NCBI GenBank assembly: GCA_047722305.1
Contig: JBDNYM010000032.1
Coordinates: forward strand, 1-26,223
DNA: 26,223 nucleotides
Direction: 5' to 3'
DNA from: JAKVJE01 sp047722305
GTDB taxonomy: Bacteria > Actinomycetota > Actinomycetes > Actinomycetales > Microbacteriaceae
Translations under genes and position numbers: made by a program
Notes under the pieces: model-generated
Databases searched by the model: none
What the model saw: only the letters and a program-made list of their open reading frames with translations
What the model was told of the DNA's origin: nothing
In this document: positions 7,622-15,108 of the stretch, piece after piece
Numbering within the stretch: position 1 is the stretch's first letter
Layout of the letters: each line of letters begins with the position of its first letter

Positions 7622-8401
7622 CTATGGACGCTCGTGGATGAGATCCCAGATTCGCGTCTTGTAGTCGCGGAACAGATCGCTGTCCATCTCCGCCTGCATG
7701 CGCGGACGGGGCAGGTCGATCTTGATCTCCTCACGAATCGTCCCCGGTCGAGGCGTCATCACCACGACGCGATCGGCGGTGTAGATGGCTTCGTCGATAT
7801 CGTGCGTGACCATCATCACCGTCATCCGGTTGGCCTCCCAGACCTGGGTCAGCAATAGCTGCATCTCCTGTCGGGTGAGGGCATCCAGTGCACCGAATGG
7901 CTCGTCCATCAACAGGATGGAGGGCCGGTACGACAGCGACCGAGCGAGCGCCAGCCGCTGCTGCATCCCACCGGACAGCTGCGCGGGGTAGGCCTCTTCG
8001 AAGCCGCTCAGCTTGACGTCTTGCAGTCGCGCCCGAGCGACCTCGCGGCGTTCGGCGCGAGACATCGGCTCCCCTTGGAGAGCGAACTCGACGTTGCCTT
8101 GTGCAGTCAGCCAGGGCAGGAGTGCCGGGGTCTGGAAGACGATGCCCCGGTCCCGACCCGGCCCCGTGACCGGCTCACCGTCAACCAGGACGTCGCCCTC
8201 CGTGGGAGCGAGCAGCCCGCCGATGATTGAGAGCAGAGTGCTCTTGCCGCATCCGGAGGCCCCGACCACCGCGACGAACTCATTCTCGCGGAAGTCGAGG
8301 TCGACGCGGTGCAGCGCCTCCACGTCGCCGAAGCGCATCGTGACCCCCTGCACGGAGATGCGCGGCGCCTGCGCTGTGGCCGTTGACGACGGATCGCTCA
8401 T
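7622..8401 (-). CDS. NitT/TauT-type ABC transporter ATPase (copy 2)
   Basis: This 259-residue ATPase is of the SsuB/TauB family. Walker A is GASGCGKST, signature LSGGMQQR, Walker B ILLMDEPFGALD and the switch His lies in VTHDIDEA. The ATG at 8401 overlaps the permease stop (ATGA) and has GGGAGG 7 nt upstream. It is the last gene of the operon with the permease and binding protein encoded to its right, and it ends at a hairpin. The protein is clearly paralogous to the ATPase at 1840-2631, sharing family motifs and the C-terminal DYK..R region. The two importers therefore probably arose by duplication or sequential acquisition. Confidence 0.92.
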   Translation of the reverse strand: MSDPSSTATAQAPRISVQGVTMRFGDVEALHRVDLDFRENEFVAVVGASGCGKSTLLSIIGGLLAPTEGDVLVDGEPVTGPGRDRGIVFQTPALLPWLTAQGNVEFALQGEPMSRAERREVARARLQDVKLSGFEEAYPAQLSGGMQQRLALARSLSYRPSILLMDEPFGALDALTRQEMQLLLTQVWEANRMTVMMVTHDIDEAIYTADRVVVMTPRPGTIREEIKIDLPRPRMQAEMDSDLFRDYKTRIWDLIHERP

Positions 8402-9213
8402 CGCGAGACCTCCCACCGGCTGAATGCCATGCGGCTGACCGCTCGCATGACCTGATCGAAGAAGAGCCCCAGCACTCCCAGGACGATGACGTACCCGATG
8501 ATCACGTCTGTGGCGAAGTAGCGCTGCGAGACGGTGATGCGGTACCCCAGTCCAGACGTGGCCGCCACGAGTTCGGCAACGACCAGCCAGGTCCAGGCCC
8601 ATCCGAGACTGACACGCAGCGCGTCCCAGATGCGCGGCAATGCTGCCGGGAACACGATTCGCATGACGATGCGGAACCGGCTCAGCCCCAGCGTCTCCCC
8701 GAAGTTGATCAGCGAAGCCGGGACGATGGCGACCGCGTCGCAGATCAGCAGCACCTGCTGGAAGAACGTGCCCAGCCAGATGATCAGGAACTTCTGCAAG
8801 TCGTCAGTGCCAGCCCAGATGATGGTCAGGGGAACGAATGCCACCACCGGCATATACCTGATGAAGTCCATCAGGGGCTCCGCCGCCGCCCGCGCCCACC
8901 CGCTGACGCCCATCGCGACGCCGAGAGGAAGGGCCATGACCGTGGCGATGAGGTAGCCGACCGTGATGCGGTAAACGCTCACCCCGATGTCGGGCAGGAG
9001 GTTGCCCTGCTGCCACTGGGTGATAAGCGCCGTGACGACCCGCCCCGGAGAAGGCAGGAACATCGGATTGATCGTGCCGAATGCTGTCGCCGCATACCAG
9101 ATCAGCAACAGCACCAGGAACGTGCCGAGCGAGATGCTCAGCCGCTTCCCGCGGGGCAAAGGAGTCCGCAGCCGCCGCGCCGGACGCCGGCGGACCTGGG
9201 CGTTCGCGCTCAC
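8398..9213 (-). CDS. NitT/TauT-type ABC transporter permease (copy 2)
   Basis: This 271-residue membrane subunit is of the SsuC/TauC family with about six hydrophobic segments. Its N-terminus is strongly basic (RRRPARRLRTPLPRGKR), as expected for a cytoplasmic start. The EAA loop reads ETLGLSRFRIVMRIVFPAALP. It starts with GTG at 9213, two bases after the stop of the binding-protein gene. The Shine-Dalgarno is weak (GAAGG about 12 nt upstream), so coupling to the upstream gene is likely. It pairs with the ATPase through an ATGA overlap. It shares the IRYMP.(S/V)AF(I/V)P motif region with the permease at 2637-3503. Confidence 0.92.
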   Translation of the reverse strand: MSANAQVRRRPARRLRTPLPRGKRLSISLGTFLVLLLIWYAATAFGTINPMFLPSPGRVVTALITQWQQGNLLPDIGVSVYRITVGYLIATVMALPLGVAMGVSGWARAAAEPLMDFIRYMPVVAFVPLTIIWAGTDDLQKFLIIWLGTFFQQVLLICDAVAIVPASLINFGETLGLSRFRIVMRIVFPAALPRIWDALRVSLGWAWTWLVVAELVAATSGLGYRITVSQRYFATDVIIGYVIVLGVLGLFFDQVMRAVSRMAFSRWEVSR

Positions 9214-9215
9214 GA

Positions 9216-10346
9216 CTACTTCGCTGCCTTCTCGACGAAGGACGCATCGATGACTTTGGATGGATCAGTCGTCTTGGTAAGCAGCTTCGCGCTGATGGCC
9301 GCCTTATTGATGGATGGAAGGGTCGACGTCTTGAAGTTACCGGTCAGTTCTTCCTTGTTGTCGGCGAGGCTGAAGAACTTCACTCCTTCGAACGCCGTCT
9401 TGAGATCAGCGGCGCTCGACCCGACTGCCTTGGCGATGATCGACTGAGCGTCGTTCGTGTTCGACTTGTAGTAGTCGACGGCCTGGCCCCACGTCGTTGC
9501 CCCGCCGCCCCCTGCCGTGGGATNNNNNNNNNNCCCCCCCTCGCTGCTGGCGGTTCCGGAGTGCGGGTGGTGCGTGTTCGCCTAGTATTAGTCCCGGGCC
9601 TGCCCCCACGTCTTGGCCAGGCCGACCACTGCCTTGGGATTGCTCTTCAGGAAGTCGTTGCGAACCACCAGCACGTCGCTGATGAGCCCTTCCTTCTCCG
9701 ATGCCGTATACAGCGCCTTGATCTGCGGGTCCTTCTGCTTCGCCTCTGTGATGTAGGGCTCGTAGGTCACGGCGACGGGGACCTTGCCCGCGATCAGAGC
9801 CGTCCCAGCGGCATTCGCATCCATGGGCACTCGGTTGATGTCGGACAAGCTCATACCGTTCTGCGCCAGCGCGTAGTTGAGCAGCAGGTCGCTCGTGGTC
9901 CCCTCCTCATAGGCGACCTGCTTGCCCTTGAGATCGGCAATGCTGGAGACGTCCGGCCCGGAGAGGATGGCGTCGGCCGTCTCGGAGGCGTCCAGCACCA
10001 GCACGATTGAGACGTCCACGCCGCTCTCCACGAACTCCAGGGCGGTGTGCGAGGCCACGCTCGCGGCCTGCAGCTTCCCGGAGGCGAGGGCGGCGTTGAT
10101 GTCGGAGTCGGTGTCGAAGTTGGTGATCTTGGCTTTCACCCCGTTGTCCGTGAAATAGCCCTTTTTCTCGGCGACGTGCCAAGGCCCGTAGCCGATCCAC
10201 GGTTCGACGCCCAGGGCCACCGACGCGGTACTGCCGCTGCTGCCGCTCCCACCCGAAGTGTTTGCGCACCCTGCCAGGGCGAGGCCAGCCGCTGCCAGTA
10301 CCGCGACGAGCGCAAGTGCCCGGTGTGTCTTCGTCTTCGCTTCCAT
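9216..10346 (-). CDS. NitT/TauT-type ABC substrate-binding lipoprotein (copy 2), split by an assembly gap
   Basis: The N-terminal 250 residues read from the ATG at 10346 (AAAGGAG 9 nt upstream). They contain a signal peptide with lipobox LAGC, then VALGVEPWIGYGPWHVAEKKGYFTDNGV and VAVTYEPYITEAKQ. The frame then breaks near a run of ten N. Left of the gap the same frame resumes as TWGQAVDYYKSNTND and runs to VIDASFVEKAAK and the TAG at 9216. The residues TWGQA are present on both sides of the gap, so the two contig ends overlap. Removing the 117 extra bases between the two copies gives 337 codons, the same length as the paralogue at 3646-4659. The gene is therefore probably intact in the organism. 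It is the substrate-capturing part of the second importer and follows the HisD-like gene. Confidence 0.88.
9483..9599. other. Scaffold join: 10 N with duplicated, low-quality contig ends
   Basis: Ten N lie at 9524-9533. The ~22 bases at 9480-9501 and 9597-9618 are near copies (19 of 22 identical) and encode the same TWGQA. The bases between (C-rich on both sides, with stop codons in the gene frame) do not continue the protein and look like unreliable read ends. The join spuriously interrupts the binding-protein gene. Confidence 0.85.
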
Positions 10347-10379
10347 GGTCGACTTCTCCTTTAGATGAGGGGGTGGTGA

Positions 10380-10396
10380 TCGGCGGGTTCCGCCGA
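10380..10396 (-). terminator. Intra-operon stem-loop between HisD-like and binding-protein genes
   Basis: TCGGCGG and CCGCCGA form a 7-bp stem with a 3-nt loop in the 70-nt space between the HisD-like stop and the binding-protein start. There is no T-run. It could act as a processing or stability element that separates expression of enzymes and transporter. Confidence 0.3.
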
Positions 10397-10416
10397 GGTT
10401 GTGGATGGTGGCCGGT

Positions 10417-11760
10417 TCAGGCCGACACCGGCTGGTCGAGGCGTTTCAGAACCGCCTCCCGATGGGCGGGGAAGCCCTCGTGCTCAGTGAACGCGATCAC
10501 CGAGCCGCTGAGGTTCCGCAGAGCCTCCGGGGTGGCCTGCGCAAATGAGGACGACTTCCGAAACGCTGCCGCGGTGATACCGCTGCCGACCCGGGCATAC
10601 CCGCTGGTGGGCAGCGCCGCGGGGCAGCCGATCACGTAGTTGGCCATCGAGACCGTCGTGTACTGGCCCAGCAGGATCTCACCGGCGTTGTGGATCTGCG
10701 CGAAGACCGCCGGGATGTCGGCGACCGCGATCTGCATGTGCTCGGGGGCGAAGGTGTTGGCGATCTCGGCGGCCTCGGAGAGGTCGGCGGCCAGCACGGC
10801 ACCGCCGTTGACCCCCAGCGCCGAGGTCGCAAAGGTGCGCCGCGGCTCCGGCAGGGCGCCGAGTTGCTCGGCGACCTCATCCTGCACCGCGTCGATCAAG
10901 CTTGCGGAGTTGGTGACCAAGACGCTCGTCGAATCCGCGCCGTGCTCGGCCTCGTTGAGCAGATCAGCCGCCAGCAACCGAACGTCCACGGAGTCATCTG
11001 CGATGATCAGGCTCTCGCTCGGCCCCAGCAGCATGACTCCGGTAGTCCCGTAGCGCTGCATCTCGACCTGGGCGCAGGTCACTGGCGGCGAACCGGGTCC
11101 ACACACCTTCTGCACCTGAGAGATGGACTCGGTGCCGAACGTGAGCGCGGCAATGCCGGCCGGGCCGTTCACCCGGAACACGTTGCTTAGACCGAGTTCA
11201 TCGGCAACCACCAGGCACGCCGGGTCGACTCGTCCGCCCTGCCCGGGTACCGGCGGCAATACCACGTTGATCTCGGGGACGCCTGCCACGACGGCGGGGA
11301 CCCCGAGCTGCACCAGCACGGATGGGTACGAGCCTTTGCCGCTGGGAATGAACAACCCTGCAGAGAGGACCGGGGAGGACTTCTCCCCCACGGTCAGCCC
11401 GGGATCGCTCTCGAAACTCCAGTCCGGCGTATGGGCCAGTACCTGCTCGTTGTAGCGGCGCACATGGCGAATACCGTCGCGGATGGCGGCCAGGAGCTCA
11501 GGAGACACGGAGTCCCGAGCCTCGGCGAACTCGGCCTCCGTGATCCGGAGGCCCCCAGCCGGGACTTCACAGTGGTCGAACTTCTCCAGGGCGTCGATGA
11601 CGGCGGCATCACCGCGAGCCTTAACGTCCTCGAAGATATCCACGATCCCGGCTCGCAACTGCGGGTCGAAAATCTTCCCCACACCCCGGGTGAGCAGTTC
11701 AGCTCGCTGTCCCTCGTCCAGGTCTCTCCATGCCCCGTACTCGCGCAATGGCTTGTTCAT
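10417..11760 (-). CDS. Histidinol-dehydrogenase-like NAD-dependent dehydrogenase (HpsN-like candidate)
   Basis: This 447-residue protein has the HisD fold. Conserved landmarks are GKGSYPSVLVQLGVPAVVAGVPEI, KVCGPGSPPVT, LLGPSESLIIAD, EAEHGADS (His273), FAPEH (Glu340-His341, the catalytic pair) and FPAHREAV (His433, a zinc ligand position). Three positions that matter for histidinol differ from E. coli HisD: the zinc-ligand Gln259 is Glu270 here, Asp360 aligns with Asn374, and the imidazole-contacting His367 aligns with Ala381. It is therefore unlikely to make histidine. HisD paralogues outside his operons oxidise other alcohols to acids; the best-known is HpsN, which converts (R)-2,3-dihydroxypropane-1-sulfonate to sulfolactate. 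The SDR and zinc dehydrogenase genes upstream and the sulfonate-family transporter downstream fit that. The ATG at 11760 has GGAGG 7 nt upstream. Confidence 0.85.
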   Translation of the reverse strand: MNKPLREYGAWRDLDEGQRAELLTRGVGKIFDPQLRAGIVDIFEDVKARGDAAVIDALEKFDHCEVPAGGLRITEAEFAEARDSVSPELLAAIRDGIRHVRRYNEQVLAHTPDWSFESDPGLTVGEKSSPVLSAGLFIPSGKGSYPSVLVQLGVPAVVAGVPEINVVLPPVPGQGGRVDPACLVVADELGLSNVFRVNGPAGIAALTFGTESISQVQKVCGPGSPPVTCAQVEMQRYGTTGVMLLGPSESLIIADDSVDVRLLAADLLNEAEHGADSTSVLVTNSASLIDAVQDEVAEQLGALPEPRRTFATSALGVNGGAVLAADLSEAAEIANTFAPEHMQIAVADIPAVFAQIHNAGEILLGQYTTVSMANYVIGCPAALPTSGYARVGSGITAAAFRKSSSFAQATPEALRNLSGSVIAFTEHEGFPAHREAVLKRLDQPVSA

Positions 11761-11843
11761 GCCTGCACCTCCGCCGTTCGGACTCTGTATTGCCTACAAG
11801 ACTCCGCAGTGGTGCGTTACGCGGGTGTTTCCCCATCGAAGTC

Positions 11844-11855
11844 GTTTCCGGAATC
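11844..11855. promoter_or_regulatory. Candidate operator dyad upstream of the HisD-like gene
   Basis: GTTTCCGGAATC is a near-perfect dyad around TTCCGGAA in the 126-nt space between the SDR and HisD-like genes, 84 nt upstream of the HisD-like ATG. IclR- and similar regulators bind such short dyads. The space also leaves room for an internal promoter, but I see no clear -35/-10 pair. Confidence 0.25.
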
Positions 11856-11886
11856 TCGGACCCGACGCATTTCGGCAATCAGCTCG

Positions 11887-12618
11887 TTACACGCCACTGC
11901 CGCCGTCTATCTCGACGTTCGCCCCGTTGAGATATTCAGTGTCGGGACCGAGCAGGAACTCCACCGTCCGGCCCACCTCTTCCGGGCGTCCCGTCCGACC
12001 GATCGGAATGCGAGAGCGCAGCTGGGCCCCGACCTCGGGATCGTCCAAGTACCGGCTCGTCATCGAGGTCCGGAAATATCCTGGTGAGATCGAGCTGACC
12101 GTCACCCCGTTAGCCCCCCAGTCCAAGGCCAGCGAACGGGCCAAGGAGAGAGCGGCGGCCTTGCTCGCGTTGTAGTCGGCGAAGTGCCGCTCCGGGCGAG
12201 TCGCGTTGACTGAGGCGTTGATGACGAGCCGCCCCGGTCGGTCGAGGTGTCGGAACGCCGCCTGCGCCACGAGTAACGTCCCGACGACGTTGACCTCGAG
12301 CACCCGTCGGAAGCCTTCCGCTTCGATCTTCTCGGCGCTCGTCCCCGCCCCGTCGACACCCGCGTTCGAGAACACTCCATCCAGGCCGCCCAGCGACTGC
12401 ACCGCCGCAGCGAACGCCGCCTCGACCTGCTCCGCCATCGCAACGTCGCAAACCGAGCCGCCGGACATCCCTCCGCCGGCGAGCACCGCGGCCACTGTCG
12501 CCTCCCGTGTCCCCGTCACCCAGACCCGGTGACCGCAGTCGGTCAGATACCCCGCCACAGCGGCACCGATGCCACTCGTCCCGCCCGTCACCAGATACCG
12601 CCGCGGCTTCGTTTGCAT
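11887..12618 (-). CDS. Short-chain dehydrogenase/reductase (SDR)
   Basis: This 243-residue classical SDR has the cofactor motif TGGTSGIG (residues ~11-18), NAG in FSNAGVD, the catalytic Ser in INASVN, the YxxxK motif in YNASK, and the C-terminal GANVEIDGGSGV typical of the family. It interconverts a secondary alcohol and a ketone using NAD(P). The ATG at 12618 is 2 nt after the stop of the zinc dehydrogenase gene, and the ribosome binding site GGAGAGG lies inside that gene's last codons. The pair SDR plus zinc dehydrogenase could oxidise one enantiomer of a 2-hydroxy compound and reduce to the other, as proposed for HpsO/HpsP in dihydroxypropanesulfonate degraders. That role is inference. Confidence 0.9.
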   Translation of the reverse strand: MQTKPRRYLVTGGTSGIGAAVAGYLTDCGHRVWVTGTREATVAAVLAGGGMSGGSVCDVAMAEQVEAAFAAAVQSLGGLDGVFSNAGVDGAGTSAEKIEAEGFRRVLEVNVVGTLLVAQAAFRHLDRPGRLVINASVNATRPERHFADYNASKAAALSLARSLALDWGANGVTVSSISPGYFRTSMTSRYLDDPEVGAQLRSRIPIGRTGRPEEVGRTVEFLLGPDTEYLNGANVEIDGGSGV

Positions 12619-12620
12619 GG

Positions 12621-13643
12621 TCAGTCCTCTCCAACCCGCACCGTCGTCTTCATCGCACCAAGGAGTCTCCTCGGCTCCCAGACGTCAGGTAGTGACGCCA
12701 ACGGCATCGCCGTCTCGTCCACGACCCAGGCGAAAGCATCTGGAGCCGCGACCAATAGGCGCACCGCATCACCCAGGTGGTGGTCCTCGAACCCGTTCGA
12801 ACCCGTGATCATGATCGACTTCTCAACGATATCGGCCGGTTGCACCGTCACCGGAGTATGCGCGAGGGCAACGGAGGCGATGATTCCTCCCCGGACAACC
12901 GCGGCGAGCGCGTCAGCGAGCGCTGTCGCGTATCCGGCGGCTTCGATCACCGCATCGGGATGTCCTGTGGCCGCCAGGACGCTCGGCTGCACTGCCGCAC
13001 CGACCCGTTCGGCGAAGCACGCTCGACGGGAGTCCGGCTCGGCGACGACCAGGGTGCCGCGGAAGCCGTTCGCCCGCAGTCCCGCGGCACACCACAGAGC
13101 TCCGACCGGCCCAAAGCCGCAGACGAGGACGCACCCGTTCTCCAGATCGATCGCCCGCAGCACCGGGTCAATAGCCGCGAGAGCGACCGCCAAAGGCTCG
13201 GCCAGCACCGCGACCCCCGCCGGCAACTCGGCTGGAACCTTCTCCACTGCCCGCGGGCTCATCGCCAGACGCGTCGCTAGGCCTCCGGGCCGGGCCTCTC
13301 CCAGCCACCGCAGTTGCTCGCAGAGACGCGGCGACCGGCGACAGCCCGAGCACGCGCGACAGGGAATGCGCGAGTCCGCCACCACCAAGTCACCCGGCCG
13401 GAACCCTGTCGCATTCGACTCCAGGACCCGAGCTGCCACCTCATGCCCGAGGATCGCTGGCGAATGCTCGACCCAGTCTCCGGTGGCACGAACATGGAGA
13501 TCGGAGCCGCAGATCCCGACCCGGATCGGCTCCAGCAGCAACTCGGTCTCCGGGTCCCAGCCGATCCAGGCCGGACCTGCCGTCAAATGCAAATCGGAAT
13601 GGAGGAGAACGGCCTCGACCGGTACCCGTTCCCGTGCATCCAT
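12621..13643 (-). CDS. Zinc-dependent medium-chain alcohol dehydrogenase
   Basis: This is a 340-residue MDR-family dehydrogenase. The catalytic zinc site shows GICGSD (Cys), GHE (His-Glu) and EPLAVALAA (Glu). The structural zinc site is the four-cysteine set CRACSGCRRSPRLC. The Rossmann motif reads CGFGPVG, and AEPDSRR after it suggests NAD preference. I chose the ATG at 13643 because GAGGGG lies 6 nt upstream; the ATG at 13649 directly abuts that site. It is the first gene of the leftward operon and shares a 68-nt space with the divergent kinase-like gene. L-threonine or sorbitol dehydrogenase-like specificity is possible, but the context points to a small polyol or hydroxy-sulfonate. Confidence 0.9.
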   Translation of the reverse strand: MDARERVPVEAVLLHSDLHLTAGPAWIGWDPETELLLEPIRVGICGSDLHVRATGDWVEHSPAILGHEVAARVLESNATGFRPGDLVVADSRIPCRACSGCRRSPRLCEQLRWLGEARPGGLATRLAMSPRAVEKVPAELPAGVAVLAEPLAVALAAIDPVLRAIDLENGCVLVCGFGPVGALWCAAGLRANGFRGTLVVAEPDSRRACFAERVGAAVQPSVLAATGHPDAVIEAAGYATALADALAAVVRGGIIASVALAHTPVTVQPADIVEKSIMITGSNGFEDHHLGDAVRLLVAAPDAFAWVVDETAMPLASLPDVWEPRRLLGAMKTTVRVGED

Positions 13644-13711
13644 GGCCATCCCCTCGCTGAAATGGCTGAAACACTAGCATGGGCCGAACACCTCACCCGA
13701 CAGGAGCCCAC
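13644..13711. promoter_or_regulatory. Divergent promoter region with GCTGAAA direct repeats
   Basis: This short space lies between divergently read genes. It has two GCTGAAA copies 9 nt apart (13656-13662 and 13665-13671), a plus-strand -10-like TAGCAT at 13675-13680 and a minus-strand -10-like TAGTGT at 13671-13676. The overlap of the two -10 candidates with the direct repeats suggests that one regulator controls both directions. The -35 boxes are poor matches. Confidence 0.35.
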
Positions 13712-15073
13712 ATGCCCATTCCCCTCGCCGCGCTCGCCCGGCAAGCCGAGCTGGAAGGGGACTCGCCGCGCGCAGTGCGGCTGCTCAACCGGCTCGTCAC
13801 TGAGGTCACCGGCCAGAACGTCGTCGCGCTCTCGATCAACCATGACCAGTACAGTCTGAACTCGCTCAACGGCTTCACCGAGCTGCGCACCGGTGAGCGG
13901 CTCTTCTTCAAGTACCACCAGGAGGAGCACGAGGAGGCCTCGGCCGGCGAGTACTACAACGCCCGTCTCCTGGCCGACGCCGGCTACCGGGTGGACCTGC
14001 CCGTCTACTGCTCCACGGAGCCTGGCCGGCAAGTACTGCTCTACCGGCGACGCACGGACCCCCGGCTCTCGGACGCCTGCCGCAGCGTGGAGCTCGGAGA
14101 GAACGCATATTCGGCAGCAGCGTTGATCGCCCTGCAGGAGCAGACCGACCGCGAGGTACTCGAGCGCATGGTCGCCGCGCTGCACCCGGCGCCTTCCCTC
14201 GACGAGGTCGCCGCCCAACCCATCCATCAGCTGTTCTGGCGGCGCTTGGTAGATGGCGACGGGTTCGAAGCGCAGACGCTTGGAGGACGGGCCTCCGCGT
14301 ACTATGCCGGCCAGACCTTCCTCTTCGGTCAGTCGAAGCTGACCTGGGACGAGTTCGCGTGCGCCCATTGGACGGTCAACGGCGTTCGCCTCACCCGGAC
14401 CTTCGGGGAGATGCTCGACCTGGCTCGGACCCGGCTCGCTCCCGACCGTCTCCTAGACTGCGGGGTCACCACCGCCCACGGCGATGCGCACAACGCGAAC
14501 GTCTGGCTCGTCCAAGGCCCGGCCGGGATCAAGCCGGCCGGCACCCGCTCGGCACCGTCTGGCGCGACGACGACCGCCCAGGCCGCTGAGGTCTTCTTCG
14601 ATCCCGCTTTCGCAGGCAACGCCATCCCCGCGCTGCTCGCCGAGGTCAAGGCGACGTTCCACAACATCTTCGCCCACCCGTTCTGGCTGTACGAGCCCGA
14701 AGCCGCAGCGCACCGCTTCGATGCCGACCTCCGCTACGAGGACGGCGAGATCCGGGTGACCCACACCTGGGCGCCGAGCCCGCTGCGGCTCGCGTTCTTG
14801 CGATCGAAGATCGACCACCTCTGGCGGCCGCTCCTCGCGGTACTCGCCGATCGTGGCTTGCTGCCCGCGGACTGGGAGGACGTCGTCCGCTCTGCGCTCT
14901 TCTGCTGCCCCACCCTGGTGAGGGACCTCCGCGCCAACGGCAGCGGCGGGCACACGCCGACGTCATCCATCATCGGGTTCTCGACCGCCCTCGCGGTGGG
15001 CTGCCGTTCGATGAGCGGTGAAACCCTCTCAGACCGGACGTTCGCCGAACTGCGCCAGTCTCTGCGCCGCTGA
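13712..15073 (+). CDS. APH/kinase-fold phosphotransferase of unknown substrate
   Basis: This 453-residue protein has protein-kinase-like (aminoglycoside phosphotransferase family) motifs. Lys67 in LFFKYH is the likely ATP-binding lysine and Glu80 its helix-C partner. HGDAHNAN (256-263) is the Brenner-type catalytic loop HGDxHxxN, and Asp297 in FFDPAF is the likely metal-binding aspartate. The C-terminal ~140 residues have no motif I recognise. The ATG at 13712 has AGGAG 5 nt upstream; an upstream in-frame ATG at 13679 lacks one. It diverges from the dehydrogenase-transporter operon and converges with the amino-acid transporter ATPase. It may phosphorylate the imported compound or an intermediate; antibiotic resistance is possible but nothing in the context supports it. 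Confidence 0.78.
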   Translation: MPIPLAALARQAELEGDSPRAVRLLNRLVTEVTGQNVVALSINHDQYSLNSLNGFTELRTGERLFFKYHQEEHEEASAGEYYNARLLADAGYRVDLPVYCSTEPGRQVLLYRRRTDPRLSDACRSVELGENAYSAAALIALQEQTDREVLERMVAALHPAPSLDEVAAQPIHQLFWRRLVDGDGFEAQTLGGRASAYYAGQTFLFGQSKLTWDEFACAHWTVNGVRLTRTFGEMLDLARTRLAPDRLLDCGVTTAHGDAHNANVWLVQGPAGIKPAGTRSAPSGATTTAQAAEVFFDPAFAGNAIPALLAEVKATFHNIFAHPFWLYEPEAAAHRFDADLRYEDGEIRVTHTWAPSPLRLAFLRSKIDHLWRPLLAVLADRGLLPADWEDVVRSALFCCPTLVRDLRANGSGGHTPTSSIIGFSTALAVGCRSMSGETLSDRTFAELRQSLRR

Positions 15074-15108
15074 GCCGACCCGAACGGTCCGACCTCGAAC
15101 GCAACGCC

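Noticed and set aside
9588..10346. Truncated (pseudogene) reading of the second binding protein
   Set aside because: The stop lies in junk sequence next to the N-gap, and the protein resumes in the same frame on the other side with a duplicated TWGQA.
10417..11760. Histidine biosynthesis role (hisD)
   Set aside because: Substrate and zinc positions differ from true HisD and no his genes are nearby.
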